NCBI RefSeq assembly: GCF_016595235.1
Contig: NZ_JAENHL010000006.1
Location: 248,001-312,000 of the forward strand
Reading direction: 5' to 3'
Length of the DNA: 64,000 bases
Source of the DNA: Taklimakanibacter albus
GTDB taxonomy: Bacteria; Pseudomonadota; Alphaproteobacteria; Rhizobiales; Aestuariivirgaceae
In this document: positions 1-7,496 of the stretch, one piece after another
How positions within the stretch are numbered: the stretch's first letter is position 1
Layout of the letters: each line of letters begins with the position of its first letter
The notes under the pieces: generated by a model
What the model was told of the DNA's origin: nothing
Seen by the model: only the letters and a program-made list of their open reading frames with translations
Database searches by the model: none
Position numbers and translations under genes: made by a program

Positions 1-300
1 GAATACAACTATGAGCGCAACAGCCATGCCATGGACAGTCTGGAGGAGCCGTCGCCGGTCGTCGCCTTCGCCGCGAGCTCCGGTGTCGATCCCGCCACCT
101 ATGGCCGCGACCGGCCGGGCCTCAGCACCTTCGTGCGGGAAGGCGGTGATATCTATCACACCTATTCCGCCTATGCGCGCGGGCTCGACGGCCTGTGGGG
201 CATGTATCAGTGGCTCGACCGCGCCCCCCTCGGCCGTAACGAGACGGGCTTATGGTTCCGCCGCCGCGATGAATATGCGTCGTTGAAGAACGTCGCCTGA
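1..300 (+). CDS. DUF899 family protein (C-terminal part)
   Basis: The reading frame is open from the first base of the window and stops at TGA 298-300, so only the last 99 residues are present. The motif IYHTYSAYARGLDGL followed by a W-LDRAPLGRNE-G-W stretch and a closing FRRRDEY is the characteristic C-terminus of DUF899, a thioredoxin-fold-like family common in soil bacteria and often described only as a predicted dithiol-disulfide oxidoreductase. The reaction is not established and the N-terminal half lies outside the window. A small membrane protein begins 11 bases downstream on the same strand, so the two are probably co-transcribed. Confidence 0.75.
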   Translation, partial: EYNYERNSHAMDSLEEPSPVVAFAASSGVDPATYGRDRPGLSTFVREGGDIYHTYSAYARGLDGLWGMYQWLDRAPLGRNETGLWFRRRDEYASLKNVA

Positions 301-311
301 GGAGAGACGCG

Positions 312-533
312 ATGACCATCGCCACCGAAGAAGCAATCCGTTATCTGAGTTTCGCCGCCGCACCTACCTTCGCGGTCATGGCGCTGGCGACGGGTCTTCT
401 CGGTGGCGATCCGGCGTCCATCATCTGCTCGACTGCCGGCATGTCGCCCTTGAGCGGCATGACCGTCATGTATGCCTTGATGGCCGTGTTCCATCTGCCG
501 CCTTGGGCGCGGCTTCTGGGGCGATCCTGGTGA
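312..533 (+). CDS. Small conserved membrane protein, two predicted TM segments
   Basis: A 73-residue protein whose ATG follows a GGAGAG ribosome site. Two hydrophobic stretches (about residues 13-30 and 48-62) predict a small inner-membrane protein. The pattern RYLSFAAAPTFAVMAL near the start and MYALMAVFHLPPW near the end resembles a short uncharacterised membrane family of alphaproteobacteria. I do not know its function. It sits 11 bases behind the DUF899 gene, suggesting one transcript. Its last 68 bases overlap the 3' end of the convergent reductase gene, which is unusual and leaves some doubt about where one of the two really ends. Confidence 0.65.
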   Translation: MTIATEEAIRYLSFAAAPTFAVMALATGLLGGDPASIICSTAGMSPLSGMTVMYALMAVFHLPPWARLLGRSW

Positions 534-1395
534 ACTGCGTCATCGCGGCGAAATCATCCTCGAGATGGCCCGCCGCGACGGCGCGCTCGAAATGCGCCGC
601 ATAGGTTCGTGTCAAGCCGGGATCGAGATTGTGTATCCGGCTGATATCGGCGAGATGCCGCAAGGCATGGGTGTGAACGCCGACGGTTGAAAGAGTCTCG
701 GCATCGGCGGCGAAGCGTTTGCCCGCCGTGCGTTTGATGAGATCGGCGACTAGCCCTTCGATGACCGGCACGCCGTCTTTCCATTGCCGCTCGAGCGTCG
801 CGAACGGAATGCCCTCGGCGTCAGCGATGGCGATGGCATGCAGCGCGGCGAAGAGCCCACCCCAGAGCTGGCTCAGCCCCACCGCTTCCAGGGCCGCGGC
901 GGTGCCCGGATCCGCGCCGACATGACTGACGGCGCCGAGGGTCGCGAGCGTCTCCTGATGCGCGGTGAAGGCGGCGAGGGGGCCCGACACGAGGATCATG
1001 GCCGCTGTGCTGCCGATGATGTCGGGAGTCGCGAGGATGGCGCCGTCGAGATAGAGAGCGCCTTGGCCTTCCGTCCAGCGTGCCGCCTCGCGTGCCTCCC
1101 GTGGCGTGCCGGAGCTCAGCTCGACGATGAGTTTGCCGCGCAAGGTCTGGGCGACCTTGGGATCGCGCAGCAGCACCTGTGACGCCGCATAATCGGTCAC
1201 GTTGACGATGACGATGTCGGATGCCGCAATCGCCTCGCGCACGTTTGCCGCTACAGTGGCGCCCAAAGCAGCGAGCGGCTGCGCTTTGTCCGGGCTGCGG
1301 TTCCACACGTTGCTCGGATGCCCGGCTTTGATCAAGGTCCGCGCCAGGGCCGACCCCATCCGCCCCAGACCCAGAACGCTCACTCGTGTCTTCAT
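466..1395 (-). CDS. NAD(P)-dependent 6PGDH-like / imine reductase-type oxidoreductase
   Basis: A 309-residue protein beginning with a Rossmann motif, VLGLGRMGSALA, followed by the NRSPDKA stretch typical of NADP-preferring members of the beta-hydroxyacid dehydrogenase / imine reductase group. The C-terminal helical half matches the domain these enzymes use to dimerise around the active site. Substrate cannot be read from sequence. ATG 1395 is preceded by AGGAG at good spacing. The gene is divergent from an HxlR regulator 102 bases away, so that regulator probably controls it. The last 17 or so residues (from IAPEAAPK on) extend past the usual family end and overlap the convergent small membrane protein gene, suggesting loss of an earlier stop. 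Confidence 0.85.
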   Translation of the reverse strand: MKTRVSVLGLGRMGSALARTLIKAGHPSNVWNRSPDKAQPLAALGATVAANVREAIAASDIVIVNVTDYAASQVLLRDPKVAQTLRGKLIVELSSGTPREAREAARWTEGQGALYLDGAILATPDIIGSTAAMILVSGPLAAFTAHQETLATLGAVSHVGADPGTAAALEAVGLSQLWGGLFAALHAIAIADAEGIPFATLERQWKDGVPVIEGLVADLIKRTAGKRFAADAETLSTVGVHTHALRHLADISRIHNLDPGLTRTYAAHFERAVAAGHLEDDFAAMTQFTRIAPEAAPKAADGTRPSRHT

Positions 1396-1463
1396 GTCCG
1401 AACTCCTATATGTTGTGGCCAGTAGCTAGGCAGGCCGAAAGGCTCGGACAACACGCACCGCCG

Positions 1464-1477
1464 GGTTAGCACTAACC
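1464..1477. promoter_or_regulatory. Candidate HxlR operator (inverted repeat)
   Basis: GGTTAGCACTAACC has 6-base arms with a 2-base centre and lies between the divergent reductase and HxlR genes, 20 bases upstream of the HxlR start. The position fits an autoregulatory and divergent operator. Assignment rests on symmetry and location only. Confidence 0.45.
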
Positions 1478-1497
1478 TGCGGGTAAGGAGACGAAGG

Positions 1498-1851
1498 ATG
1501 ACGGTCATTCCGAAGGACTGCGGTTTCTCGACGGCGCTCGGTGTCATTGGCGGCAAATGGAAGGTCGAGATCCTGTGCGAGTTGCAGAAGACGCCGCGCC
1601 GCTTCGGCCGCTTGCGCCAGCTGATCCCCGGCATCAGCGAAAAGATGCTGGCCCAGCAATTGCGCGAGATGGAGGCGGACGGGCTGGTGCGCCGCGAGGT
1701 CCACGATGCCTCGCCGCCCAAGGTCGTCTATTCGCTGACCGACCATGGCAACACCCTCAATGACGGTGTCGCCAGCCTCTGCCAATGGGGCGAAGGCCAT
1801 CTGCGCCGCACCCACCGCGCGCCAAGCGAGCCGGCACTGCACGCCGTCTGA
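1498..1851 (+). CDS. HxlR family transcriptional regulator
   Basis: A 117-residue winged-helix protein of the size usual for HxlR regulators. The signature VIGGKWKVEILCEL in the first third, then the recognition region ISEKMLAQQLREMEADGLV and the wing VVYSLTDHG, match the family closely. These proteins act as dimers and often sense electrophiles or aldehydes through cysteines. Here C9 near the N-terminus is in the position of known redox cysteines, with two more cysteines further on. The start follows TAAGGAG at 7 bases. It is divergent from an NAD(P)-dependent reductase, the classic HxlR arrangement in which the regulator controls a detoxifying oxidoreductase. Confidence 0.9.
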   Translation: MTVIPKDCGFSTALGVIGGKWKVEILCELQKTPRRFGRLRQLIPGISEKMLAQQLREMEADGLVRREVHDASPPKVVYSLTDHGNTLNDGVASLCQWGEGHLRRTHRAPSEPALHAV

Positions 1852-2010
1852 GCGAGGAGAGGGCATGACGAGCCAGACGCTTCCCACATGATGCGGGCGG
1901 GCTGATCCGGCACTCTACTATTTTTGGGTGCATTCGGCTTGCCCTCTACCGACGCGGCGCGAGCGGCTGCTAGGGATTGTGCCGTCAGCCTGCCGTTCGG
2001 GGATTCTCAC

Positions 2011-2541
2011 ATGCATTTGTATCGGCCCATCTCACAACGTGCCGTGTCGTGCATCGGTTGCCTGATGTCCACTGGCCTTCTATGCGCGGCCGCCTTGCTC
2101 GCGCCCGCCGCTGCAGCGAGTGACGCATCATATCCACGCGCCGAAGCCGTCCAGGTCGCCCTTCTGTCGGTCGACGGCCATCGGGCTGACACCAAGGACG
2201 ACCGGCAGCGCGTGGCGGATGGCAATGGTGGCGACGCCGGCGGAAACGGTGGCGGGCCTGGCGGGAATGGTGGTAACGGCGGCAACGGCGGGAATGGTGG
2301 TAACGGCGGCAACGGCGGGAATGGTGGTAACGGCGGCAACGGTGGGAATGGCGGCAACGGTGGGAATGGCGGCAACGGAGGAAATGGTGGTAACGGCGGG
2401 AACGGCGGCAACGGCGCTGGAAATGGCGCCGGGAACGGCGCCGGCCCAGGGGGAAGCCGCGGAGAGGGTGCTGCGGGGACTTCCGGATCCGACCGCTATG
2501 ATCCGGATTTCTGCGGGCCGCAGACCGGCCAATCCTGCTGA
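2011..2541 (+). CDS. Exported Gly-Gly-Asn repeat protein
   Basis: A 176-residue protein with a predicted signal peptide: basic start, hydrophobic stretch CLMSTGLLCAAALLAPAAA, then a likely Ala-X-Ala cleavage near residue 35. The centre is a low-complexity tract of roughly 16 tandem Gly-Gly-Asn triplets (DNA 2263-2415), followed by three Gly-Ala-Gly-Asn units and a non-repetitive tail with two cysteines (DFCGPQTGQSC). An in-frame upstream ATG at 1924 exists, but 2011 gives a proper signal peptide and is preceded by CGGGGAT. I know no function; Gly/Asn-rich secreted proteins can be structural surface proteins. Its stop is 6 bases from the stop of the convergent HTTM operon. Confidence 0.75.
   Translation: MHLYRPISQRAVSCIGCLMSTGLLCAAALLAPAAAASDASYPRAEAVQVALLSVDGHRADTKDDRQRVADGNGGDAGGNGGGPGGNGGNGGNGGNGGNGGNGGNGGNGGNGGNGGNGGNGGNGGNGGNGGNGGNGAGNGAGNGAGPGGSRGEGAAGTSGSDRYDPDFCGPQTGQSC
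2272..2352 (+). repeat. 27-bp minisatellite coding for GGNGGNGGN
   Basis: Three consecutive 27-base units begin at 2272, 2299 and 2326. The first two are identical and the third differs at two third-codon positions. Shorter 18- and 9-base variants continue to about 2415. Variation is mostly synonymous, as expected for an in-frame coding repeat that expands and contracts. Confidence 0.85.
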
Positions 2542-2547
2542 CCGGAT

Positions 2548-3675
2548 TTACTTCTCGGTACGATAGGCGAAGTCGTCGATGGCCGCCTGCCAGTAGTGCT
2601 CGGTCCTGATTTCGATCCGGGTGATGCGCCGGTATTCGGCGGCGAAATAGACAGGCCCCAGAGCCGACAGCGTGACCTGGTCCTCATAGACGGGCTCTTC
2701 GCCGCGCCAGGCCTTGATAAGCAGAGTTTCACCTTCGGCATCATCCCAGCCGGCGCCGAAATAGGCGCCGGTGAAATCGAAAGGCGCGCGGCTGGACACG
2801 GTCGCCGGATGGCCCGAGCTGTTATAGGCGATGAAGTCGCCCGACATGGCGGCGTTGATGTAGCCGGGACCGCCGGTGAAACGCTGATGCATGGCGACGA
2901 GATTGTACCAGTCGAGCCCGCCATAGCCGGACGGCACCTCGAACACACCCGAGGTCGCCAGATCGTCGAAGCCCGTCACATGTGAAACGGGAAGTGGTGC
3001 TGCATCACTCTTCGCCTTTTCTGAGAAGGCGGCCAGAACGACCGGCGCTTGCGCGACCGTGACGTTCCGGCGCTCGGACGCCCATTCGACCTTCCACTCG
3101 CCTGGTGTCGCCGGAAGGCGGAAGCGCCCGTCCGCGTCGGCCTGCGTCACGCGGTGGCCGCCATCGGGGCCCTTGGCTGTGACCTTGACGCCGGCGGGCG
3201 CCGTGCCGCTGATCGTCAGATCCGCCGCAAGGCCGACCGGATGTGTCGTCTTGCGCGCGATCATATCGCCGGGCGCGCCGGGCGTCACCACATACTCGCT
3301 GTCCTGTTTTTCATTGCCTGTCGTCACCGACCAGCCCGGCGGCGGCTTGATCGCGAAAGTGTAGCGGCCGGGATCGGTGACTTCACGATCGCGCTTCACG
3401 ACCGACATCCGGAAATTGGCGAATCCGCTGACATTGGTCCGTTCGATATGGATGTCTCCACCAGGCTTGCCGAGCTCGACCGCCACATTCGGCATCGGCT
3501 GGTCGCCCATGTCATAGACGCCGTTGCGGTTGATGTCGCGGAAGACCAGGACGGAGGTGTTCATCTCACCGCCGGTGAAGCCGCCCCAAACGCGTTTCGG
3601 ATAAAGCGGATCCGAAGCACCGGCCGGGCCGGCCAGGAGAGCTATGCCGAATGCCGTCGCCATGAGGTGTTTCAC
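2548..3675 (-). CDS. Secreted protein with SdrD/Cna-B-like calcium-loop repeat
   Basis: A 375-residue protein. The GTG start at 3675 overlaps the stop of the HTTM gene (GTGA) and gives a clean signal peptide, KHLMATAFGIALLAGPAGAS. Residues about 40-110 contain DINRNGVYDMGD, a DxNxNGxxDxGD loop typical of calcium-binding SdrD-B-type surface modules, followed by a beta-sandwich-like domain with the sequence PPPGW. A second beta-rich module (about 150-225) resembles a carboxypeptidase-regulatory fold. The C-terminal 140 residues look like a jelly-roll, ending in a WQAAIDDF motif. It is predicted to act outside the cytoplasmic membrane. The exact role is unknown; co-translation with an HTTM protein links the two. 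Confidence 0.8.
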   Translation of the reverse strand: MKHLMATAFGIALLAGPAGASDPLYPKRVWGGFTGGEMNTSVLVFRDINRNGVYDMGDQPMPNVAVELGKPGGDIHIERTNVSGFANFRMSVVKRDREVTDPGRYTFAIKPPPGWSVTTGNEKQDSEYVVTPGAPGDMIARKTTHPVGLAADLTISGTAPAGVKVTAKGPDGGHRVTQADADGRFRLPATPGEWKVEWASERRNVTVAQAPVVLAAFSEKAKSDAAPLPVSHVTGFDDLATSGVFEVPSGYGGLDWYNLVAMHQRFTGGPGYINAAMSGDFIAYNSSGHPATVSSRAPFDFTGAYFGAGWDDAEGETLLIKAWRGEEPVYEDQVTLSALGPVYFAAEYRRITRIEIRTEHYWQAAIDDFAYRTEK

Positions 3676-4535
3676 GATGCCGTCTCTTTTGTCGCTGTCT
3701 CGATCTCCAACCCTTGCACACGCCGGATAACTTTGTCGACATCGTCGGCATCGAAATACGCCAGATAGAGCAGCATCATCGTGGCGCTGAACGTATAGAC
3801 CGGCAAGGTGACATAGAGGATGGCGTGAAAGGCGAGGCCGACCCATACCAGATAGCGCCGGGTCGGGCGGAAGGGCAGCCCGAAGGCGAGCGCATATTCG
3901 ACGAGCACGACGCTGATGGCGGCGAGCATGGCGAGTGTCGGCAGGCCAGGAAGGTCCGGATAGTCGGAGCCGGCATAGAACCAAAGGAAGATGTGCTCGA
4001 GCCGCGCCCCGCTCAGGAAGGCGAAGCCCGTCTTGTCATAGGCCGAGAAGAAATAGAGCACCGAGAGTTGCAGCACGATGAGCCGCAAGCCCCAGAGATT
4101 GCCCCGTTCGGGCGGCGGGGGATGTCCCCGGCGCTCGGCCCTCGCCACGGCCAGATAGCGGTCGAGCGAGAAGGAACGCTCGCAGGGCGTGAGTGTGAGG
4201 AGCAGGGCGGTGATGGCGAGCAGGTAGGTATGGTGATGCGTCCACGGCTCGCGACCGAGCGCATGGCCGAAATAGAAATAGATCACCAGCCCGACGATTC
4301 CGGTCCACAGCGCCGCCAGGCGGCTTTTGTAGCCGATGAACAGCAAGGTCGTCGCAAGGAAGAAATTGAGCGACAGAACGAGGCCGATGATGGACTGGTT
4401 CATGTACAGCAAAAGCTCGCCCGCCCAGCGCGACCAGAAGAGCATGGCGATCCCGATGCGGATCAGAGCCGAAGAACGTGATGAGCCATAGGTGTCGACG
4501 GCCCATGCGGCGAAGCGGTCAGCCAGGGCAGGCAT
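3672..4535 (-). CDS. HTTM domain membrane protein (gamma-carboxylase-like)
   Basis: A 287-residue integral membrane protein with about six to seven hydrophobic segments. The motif set LLYMNQS, then FFLATTLLFIGYKSRLAAL, then HHHTYLLAITALLLTLTPC, and YFFSAYDKTGFAFLSG is typical of HTTM proteins, the family related to vitamin K-dependent gamma-carboxylase. Bacterial members are mostly uncharacterised. ATG 4535 follows CGGGGGAG. It overlaps the upstream gene by 17 bases and the downstream secreted-protein gene by 4, so the three are translationally coupled. By family analogy it could modify or help export its secreted neighbour; that is inference, and I have not verified conservation of carboxylase catalytic residues. 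Confidence 0.8.
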   Translation of the reverse strand: MPALADRFAAWAVDTYGSSRSSALIRIGIAMLFWSRWAGELLLYMNQSIIGLVLSLNFFLATTLLFIGYKSRLAALWTGIVGLVIYFYFGHALGREPWTHHHTYLLAITALLLTLTPCERSFSLDRYLAVARAERRGHPPPPERGNLWGLRLIVLQLSVLYFFSAYDKTGFAFLSGARLEHIFLWFYAGSDYPDLPGLPTLAMLAAISVVLVEYALAFGLPFRPTRRYLVWVGLAFHAILYVTLPVYTFSATMMLLYLAYFDADDVDKVIRRVQGLEIETATKETAS

Positions 4536-4959
4536 TTTGCTCCCCCGTATTGATGATCCGCCAACCGTCGCGCGTCGCCTGGCGCGCTTTGACGCGCAGA
4601 TCGGCGCCGGAGCCTAAGGCGGCGCAGAGCCGCTCGATGATGGAAGTGAGTTCTTCAGAGGTTTCGATGCGTCGCAGCTTGCCGTTGCGCCGTTCGCCGA
4701 GAACCGCAAAGCGGTCGATCGGCGCCGAGGTGCCGTCCGGCTGCCGGACGGAGAAGGAGGCATCGACCAGGCCGATTCCAATGCCGCTGAACATCGTCCA
4801 GGAGCGCCAGAACACCGTGCGCGTCCCGGCGAACTGCTCGATCACCGGTCCGGCGAGCATGAAGACAGCAATGGCGAGGAACGCCAAGAGCCGGATGCGC
4901 CGGGCCGGAATCGATCCGGCAGGCTCGGCTGGGATTCCGGTCGCAAGTGTATCAGTCAC
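4519..4959 (-). CDS. Membrane-anchored small protein of HTTM operon
   Basis: A 146-residue protein with one predicted TM helix (about 25-45: RLLAFLAIAVFMLAGPVIEQF) followed by a roughly 95-residue domain on the far side of the membrane. The sequence TVFWRSWTMFSGIGIGLVDASF just after the helix resembles accessory proteins found next to HTTM genes, but I cannot name a family. It is the first gene of the three-gene operon; its stop lies 17 bases inside the HTTM gene. No cysteine-based lipobox is visible. It likely acts as a partner or scaffold of the HTTM protein. Confidence 0.65.
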   Translation of the reverse strand: MTDTLATGIPAEPAGSIPARRIRLLAFLAIAVFMLAGPVIEQFAGTRTVFWRSWTMFSGIGIGLVDASFSVRQPDGTSAPIDRFAVLGERRNGKLRRIETSEELTSIIERLCAALGSGADLRVKARQATRDGWRIINTGEQNACPG

Positions 4960-5013
4960 GTGATGAGCTCCCGGACGGACCTTAGAGCAGGTCTCACCCG
5001 GATTGGAAGGGCA

Positions 5014-6444
5014 TCACGATAGAGACGTCGCCTTCCGCTGGCGCTGGATTGCCTGAAAGGCAATCACGATGGCGAGCATCAGCATCACGCCACCGGCAAT
5101 CACATAGGCGGCGCATGTTATGCCTTCCGCCATGGCGCGGCGCAGAGCCTCATCGGCGAGCCCTGCCGTGCCCTGATTGGCAACCAGAACGAGGAAGGCG
5201 AGGCCGAGTGCGGCGCCCATTCCCGATGTGGTCGAGACGATGCCCGAAGCCACGCCTTGTTTTTCATCTGGCACTCCGGTCGCGGCCGCGATGAACATGG
5301 TGGTGAAGATGATACCATCGCCGATACTGACGATGACCAGGCCCGGCACCAGCGCCATGAAGGGGACATCCGGCGACAAAGCGAGGCCGATGGCGAGCGC
5401 GCCGATGACTCCGGTTGCCAGCGCTGCGATCATTGTCGGCGCCAGGCCGAAGCGGGTCGCCGCGCGGCCGGCGAAGGTCGACGCCAATACGACGACGGCG
5501 GTCGGAATGAGGAAAGCGAGCCCGGTCGAGAGCGCGTCATAACGCAGTACATCCTGGAAGAAGATCGACAGGAAATAGAGGAGAGCCCCGAAGGTCGCCA
5601 TGAACAGGAAAGCGATGGCGACCCCGAGCACCAGCCAGGGATTGCGCAGCATCGCGAAGGGAAGCAGCGGGTCGGTGCTGCGCCGTTCGATCAGGACGAA
5701 GAGCAGAGCGAGCCCGAGGCCAAGGACCAGAATGCCGATGGTGAGGGGCGAGAGCCATCCGAAGACCGGGCCCTGCACCAAAGCCAGCACGATAAGGGTC
5801 ACGGCGCCGGTGACCGTGATCGCGCCCGGAAGATCGAAAGCGCGTCTGCGATCCACGGGCGGATCGCGTCCGATAAGGGCCAAGGCTGCAATCATGGCGG
5901 CGCCGGCGAGCGGCACATTGACCAGAAATACCGCGCGCCAGCCGAAGGCGCTGGTGAGCGCGCCGCCGGCCAGCACGCCGATGACGAGACCGGCGGCGCC
6001 GGCGCCTGCCCAGACGCCGAGCGCGCGGTTGCGTTCCTCGCCCTCGCGAAAAAGGACGTTGATCAAAGCGAGAGTGCTCGGAAAGACGAGCGCGCCACCC
6101 AGCCCTTGCGCGGCGCGGGCGGCGAGCTGCATGAAGACGCCATTCGCCAGCCCCCCGGCGAGTGAGGCGGCGAGATAAAGGAAGAGGCCGACGAGCAGGA
6201 CACGGCGGCGGCCCAGGAGATCGGAGGCGCGGCCGCCCAAAAGTAGAAAGCCGCTGGAGGCGATGACATAGGCGCTGACGACCGCCTGCAGGCTTTGTGG
6301 TGAGTAGCCGAGATCGCGGCCGATATCGGGCAAAGCGACGATGACGATATACTGATCGAGCGACACGATCAGCATCGCGCCGGAGAGCAAAGCGAGGATC
6401 GCGGCAAGGCGGGTCTTGGCGTGAAGCGAGGAATTGCTGATCAC
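5014..6444 (-). CDS. MFS drug:H+ antiporter, DHA2 (EmrB/QacA-like) family
   Basis: A 476-residue inner-membrane protein with about 14 hydrophobic segments. The DHA2 motif LDQYIVIVALPDIGRDLG in TM1, GGRASDLLGRRRVLLVG in the first cytoplasmic loop (motif A), and GLGGALVFPSTLALI in TM5 (motif C region) mark an exporter of hydrophobic or cationic compounds driven by proton exchange. The GTG start at 6444 is preferred over an ATG at 6486 because GGAG lies 8 bases upstream of it. The LysR gene upstream on the same strand probably controls it, directly or through read-through across about 90 bases. Confidence 0.88.
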   Translation of the reverse strand: MISNSSLHAKTRLAAILALLSGAMLIVSLDQYIVIVALPDIGRDLGYSPQSLQAVVSAYVIASSGFLLLGGRASDLLGRRRVLLVGLFLYLAASLAGGLANGVFMQLAARAAQGLGGALVFPSTLALINVLFREGEERNRALGVWAGAGAAGLVIGVLAGGALTSAFGWRAVFLVNVPLAGAAMIAALALIGRDPPVDRRRAFDLPGAITVTGAVTLIVLALVQGPVFGWLSPLTIGILVLGLGLALLFVLIERRSTDPLLPFAMLRNPWLVLGVAIAFLFMATFGALLYFLSIFFQDVLRYDALSTGLAFLIPTAVVVLASTFAGRAATRFGLAPTMIAALATGVIGALAIGLALSPDVPFMALVPGLVIVSIGDGIIFTTMFIAAATGVPDEKQGVASGIVSTTSGMGAALGLAFLVLVANQGTAGLADEALRRAMAEGITCAAYVIAGGVMLMLAIVIAFQAIQRQRKATSLS

Positions 6445-6537
6445 CGGCACGGCTCCTTTCCGCCAGAATTGGCGAAGCCGCCGCAAAGGTGAAAGCCGGT
6501 ACGAGCGTATGGCCGGTCTACACCCGCGTATGGCGGG

Positions 6538-7431
6538 TCAGGGAGCCGGGTTGAGCTCCGGCGCCATGAGCTTCAGCTCCTGCACCAGGAAGTCGATGAC
6601 GCTGCGGATCCGCGGCGTATCGCGCAGGTCGGCATGGACGCCGATCTTCACGGGCTGCGATGGTTCGGGGATCGGGGTTGCAAACCGGACGAGGCCCGGC
6701 CTGCGATCGCCGATCACGCGGGGCAAGGCTGCCATCGCCTCACCGGCTTCGAGCGCCGCCACATGCGACTGCACGCCATTGGTTCTGAGCACGATGGCGG
6801 CGCGCGGCAGCATCGCCTTCAGCCACTCGATGGGCACCACCTTGATCGGTGACGGATTGAGCGCAACGACATGCTGGTCGGCGCCCTTTCTGGCGAAATC
6901 CGGTTGACCGTGGCGCCTGACATAGGTTTCCGACGCATAGAGGCCGTAGGAAACGTCGGCGACCTTGCGTTCGACCAGATCGCCCTGGTCGAAATTGCCG
7001 ACGCGGACCGCGACATCTGCCTCGCGCCGAGAAAGGTTGAAGCGGCGCGGGTCGTTGATCAGGTCGATGATCACATCGGGATGGCGGATGCAGAACTGCG
7101 CCAGGAGGGGGGCCAGCACGTCGTCGCCGAACCAGGCGAGGCTGGTGAGGGTGATCGTGCCCTTGAGGCCGGTGTCGCGCGCCGCGATGCGCCGTTCCAC
7201 CGCGCCGGCGAGCTCGTCCATCTCATCGAGGGGCTCGAGCAGCGTAGTGAGCAGGGGACCGGGTGTCAGCCCGCCCGCTTCACGTTCGAACAGCTTCACG
7301 CCGAGCCGGCGCTCCAACGCATTGAGACGGCGGCTCACCGTCGGCTGCGTCGAGCCCAGGGCCCGCGCGGCGGCGCTCAGCGAGCCATGGCGGGCAACGG
7401 CATGCGCGATCTTGAGGTCGTCCCAATCCAT
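6538..7431 (-). CDS. LysR family transcriptional regulator
   Basis: A 297-residue LysR protein. The N-terminal helix-turn-helix is clear: AVARHGSLSAAARALGSTQ followed by PTVSRRLNALERRLGVKLF. The rest is a periplasmic-binding-like effector domain, with the usual family length. The start at 7431 is supported by a strong GGAGGTGA ribosome site and by the domain beginning directly with MDWDDLKIAHAVA. It lies upstream of a DHA2 efflux gene on the same strand and divergent from the hemerythrin gene. The FNR-like box at 7447-7460 sits just upstream of its start codon, so bound FnrL could repress it while activating the divergent gene. Confidence 0.9.
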   Translation of the reverse strand: MDWDDLKIAHAVARHGSLSAAARALGSTQPTVSRRLNALERRLGVKLFEREAGGLTPGPLLTTLLEPLDEMDELAGAVERRIAARDTGLKGTITLTSLAWFGDDVLAPLLAQFCIRHPDVIIDLINDPRRFNLSRREADVAVRVGNFDQGDLVERKVADVSYGLYASETYVRRHGQPDFARKGADQHVVALNPSPIKVVPIEWLKAMLPRAAIVLRTNGVQSHVAALEAGEAMAALPRVIGDRRPGLVRFATPIPEPSQPVKIGVHADLRDTPRIRSVIDFLVQELKLMAPELNPAP

Positions 7432-7446
7432 GAAATCACCTCCGGT

Positions 7447-7460
7447 TTGACCCAAATCAA
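7447..7460 (+). promoter_or_regulatory. FNR/FixK box upstream of hemerythrin gene
   Basis: TTGACCCAAATCAA differs from the consensus TTGAT-N4-ATCAA at one base. Its centre is about 43 bases before the hemerythrin start codon, a position compatible with class II activation of a short-leader transcript. The gene for an Fnr-type protein is the convergent neighbour of the hemerythrin gene. Confidence 0.7.
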
Positions 7461-7496
7461 ATCGCCGCGCCGCTACAGCGGTTAGAACGAAATGCC

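Noticed and set aside
2007-2411. Minus-strand frame coding a Pro-Pro-Phe/Leu repeat protein
   Set aside because: It is the antisense of the Gly-Gly-Asn repeat and has no signal, ribosome site or family resemblance.
2220-2440. CRISPR array
   Set aside because: The repeats are contiguous in-frame codons with no spacers.
5257-6165. 302-residue frame antisense to the DHA2 exporter gene
   Set aside because: Highly charged, low-complexity translation typical of a shadow frame; the exporter on the other strand has clear motifs.
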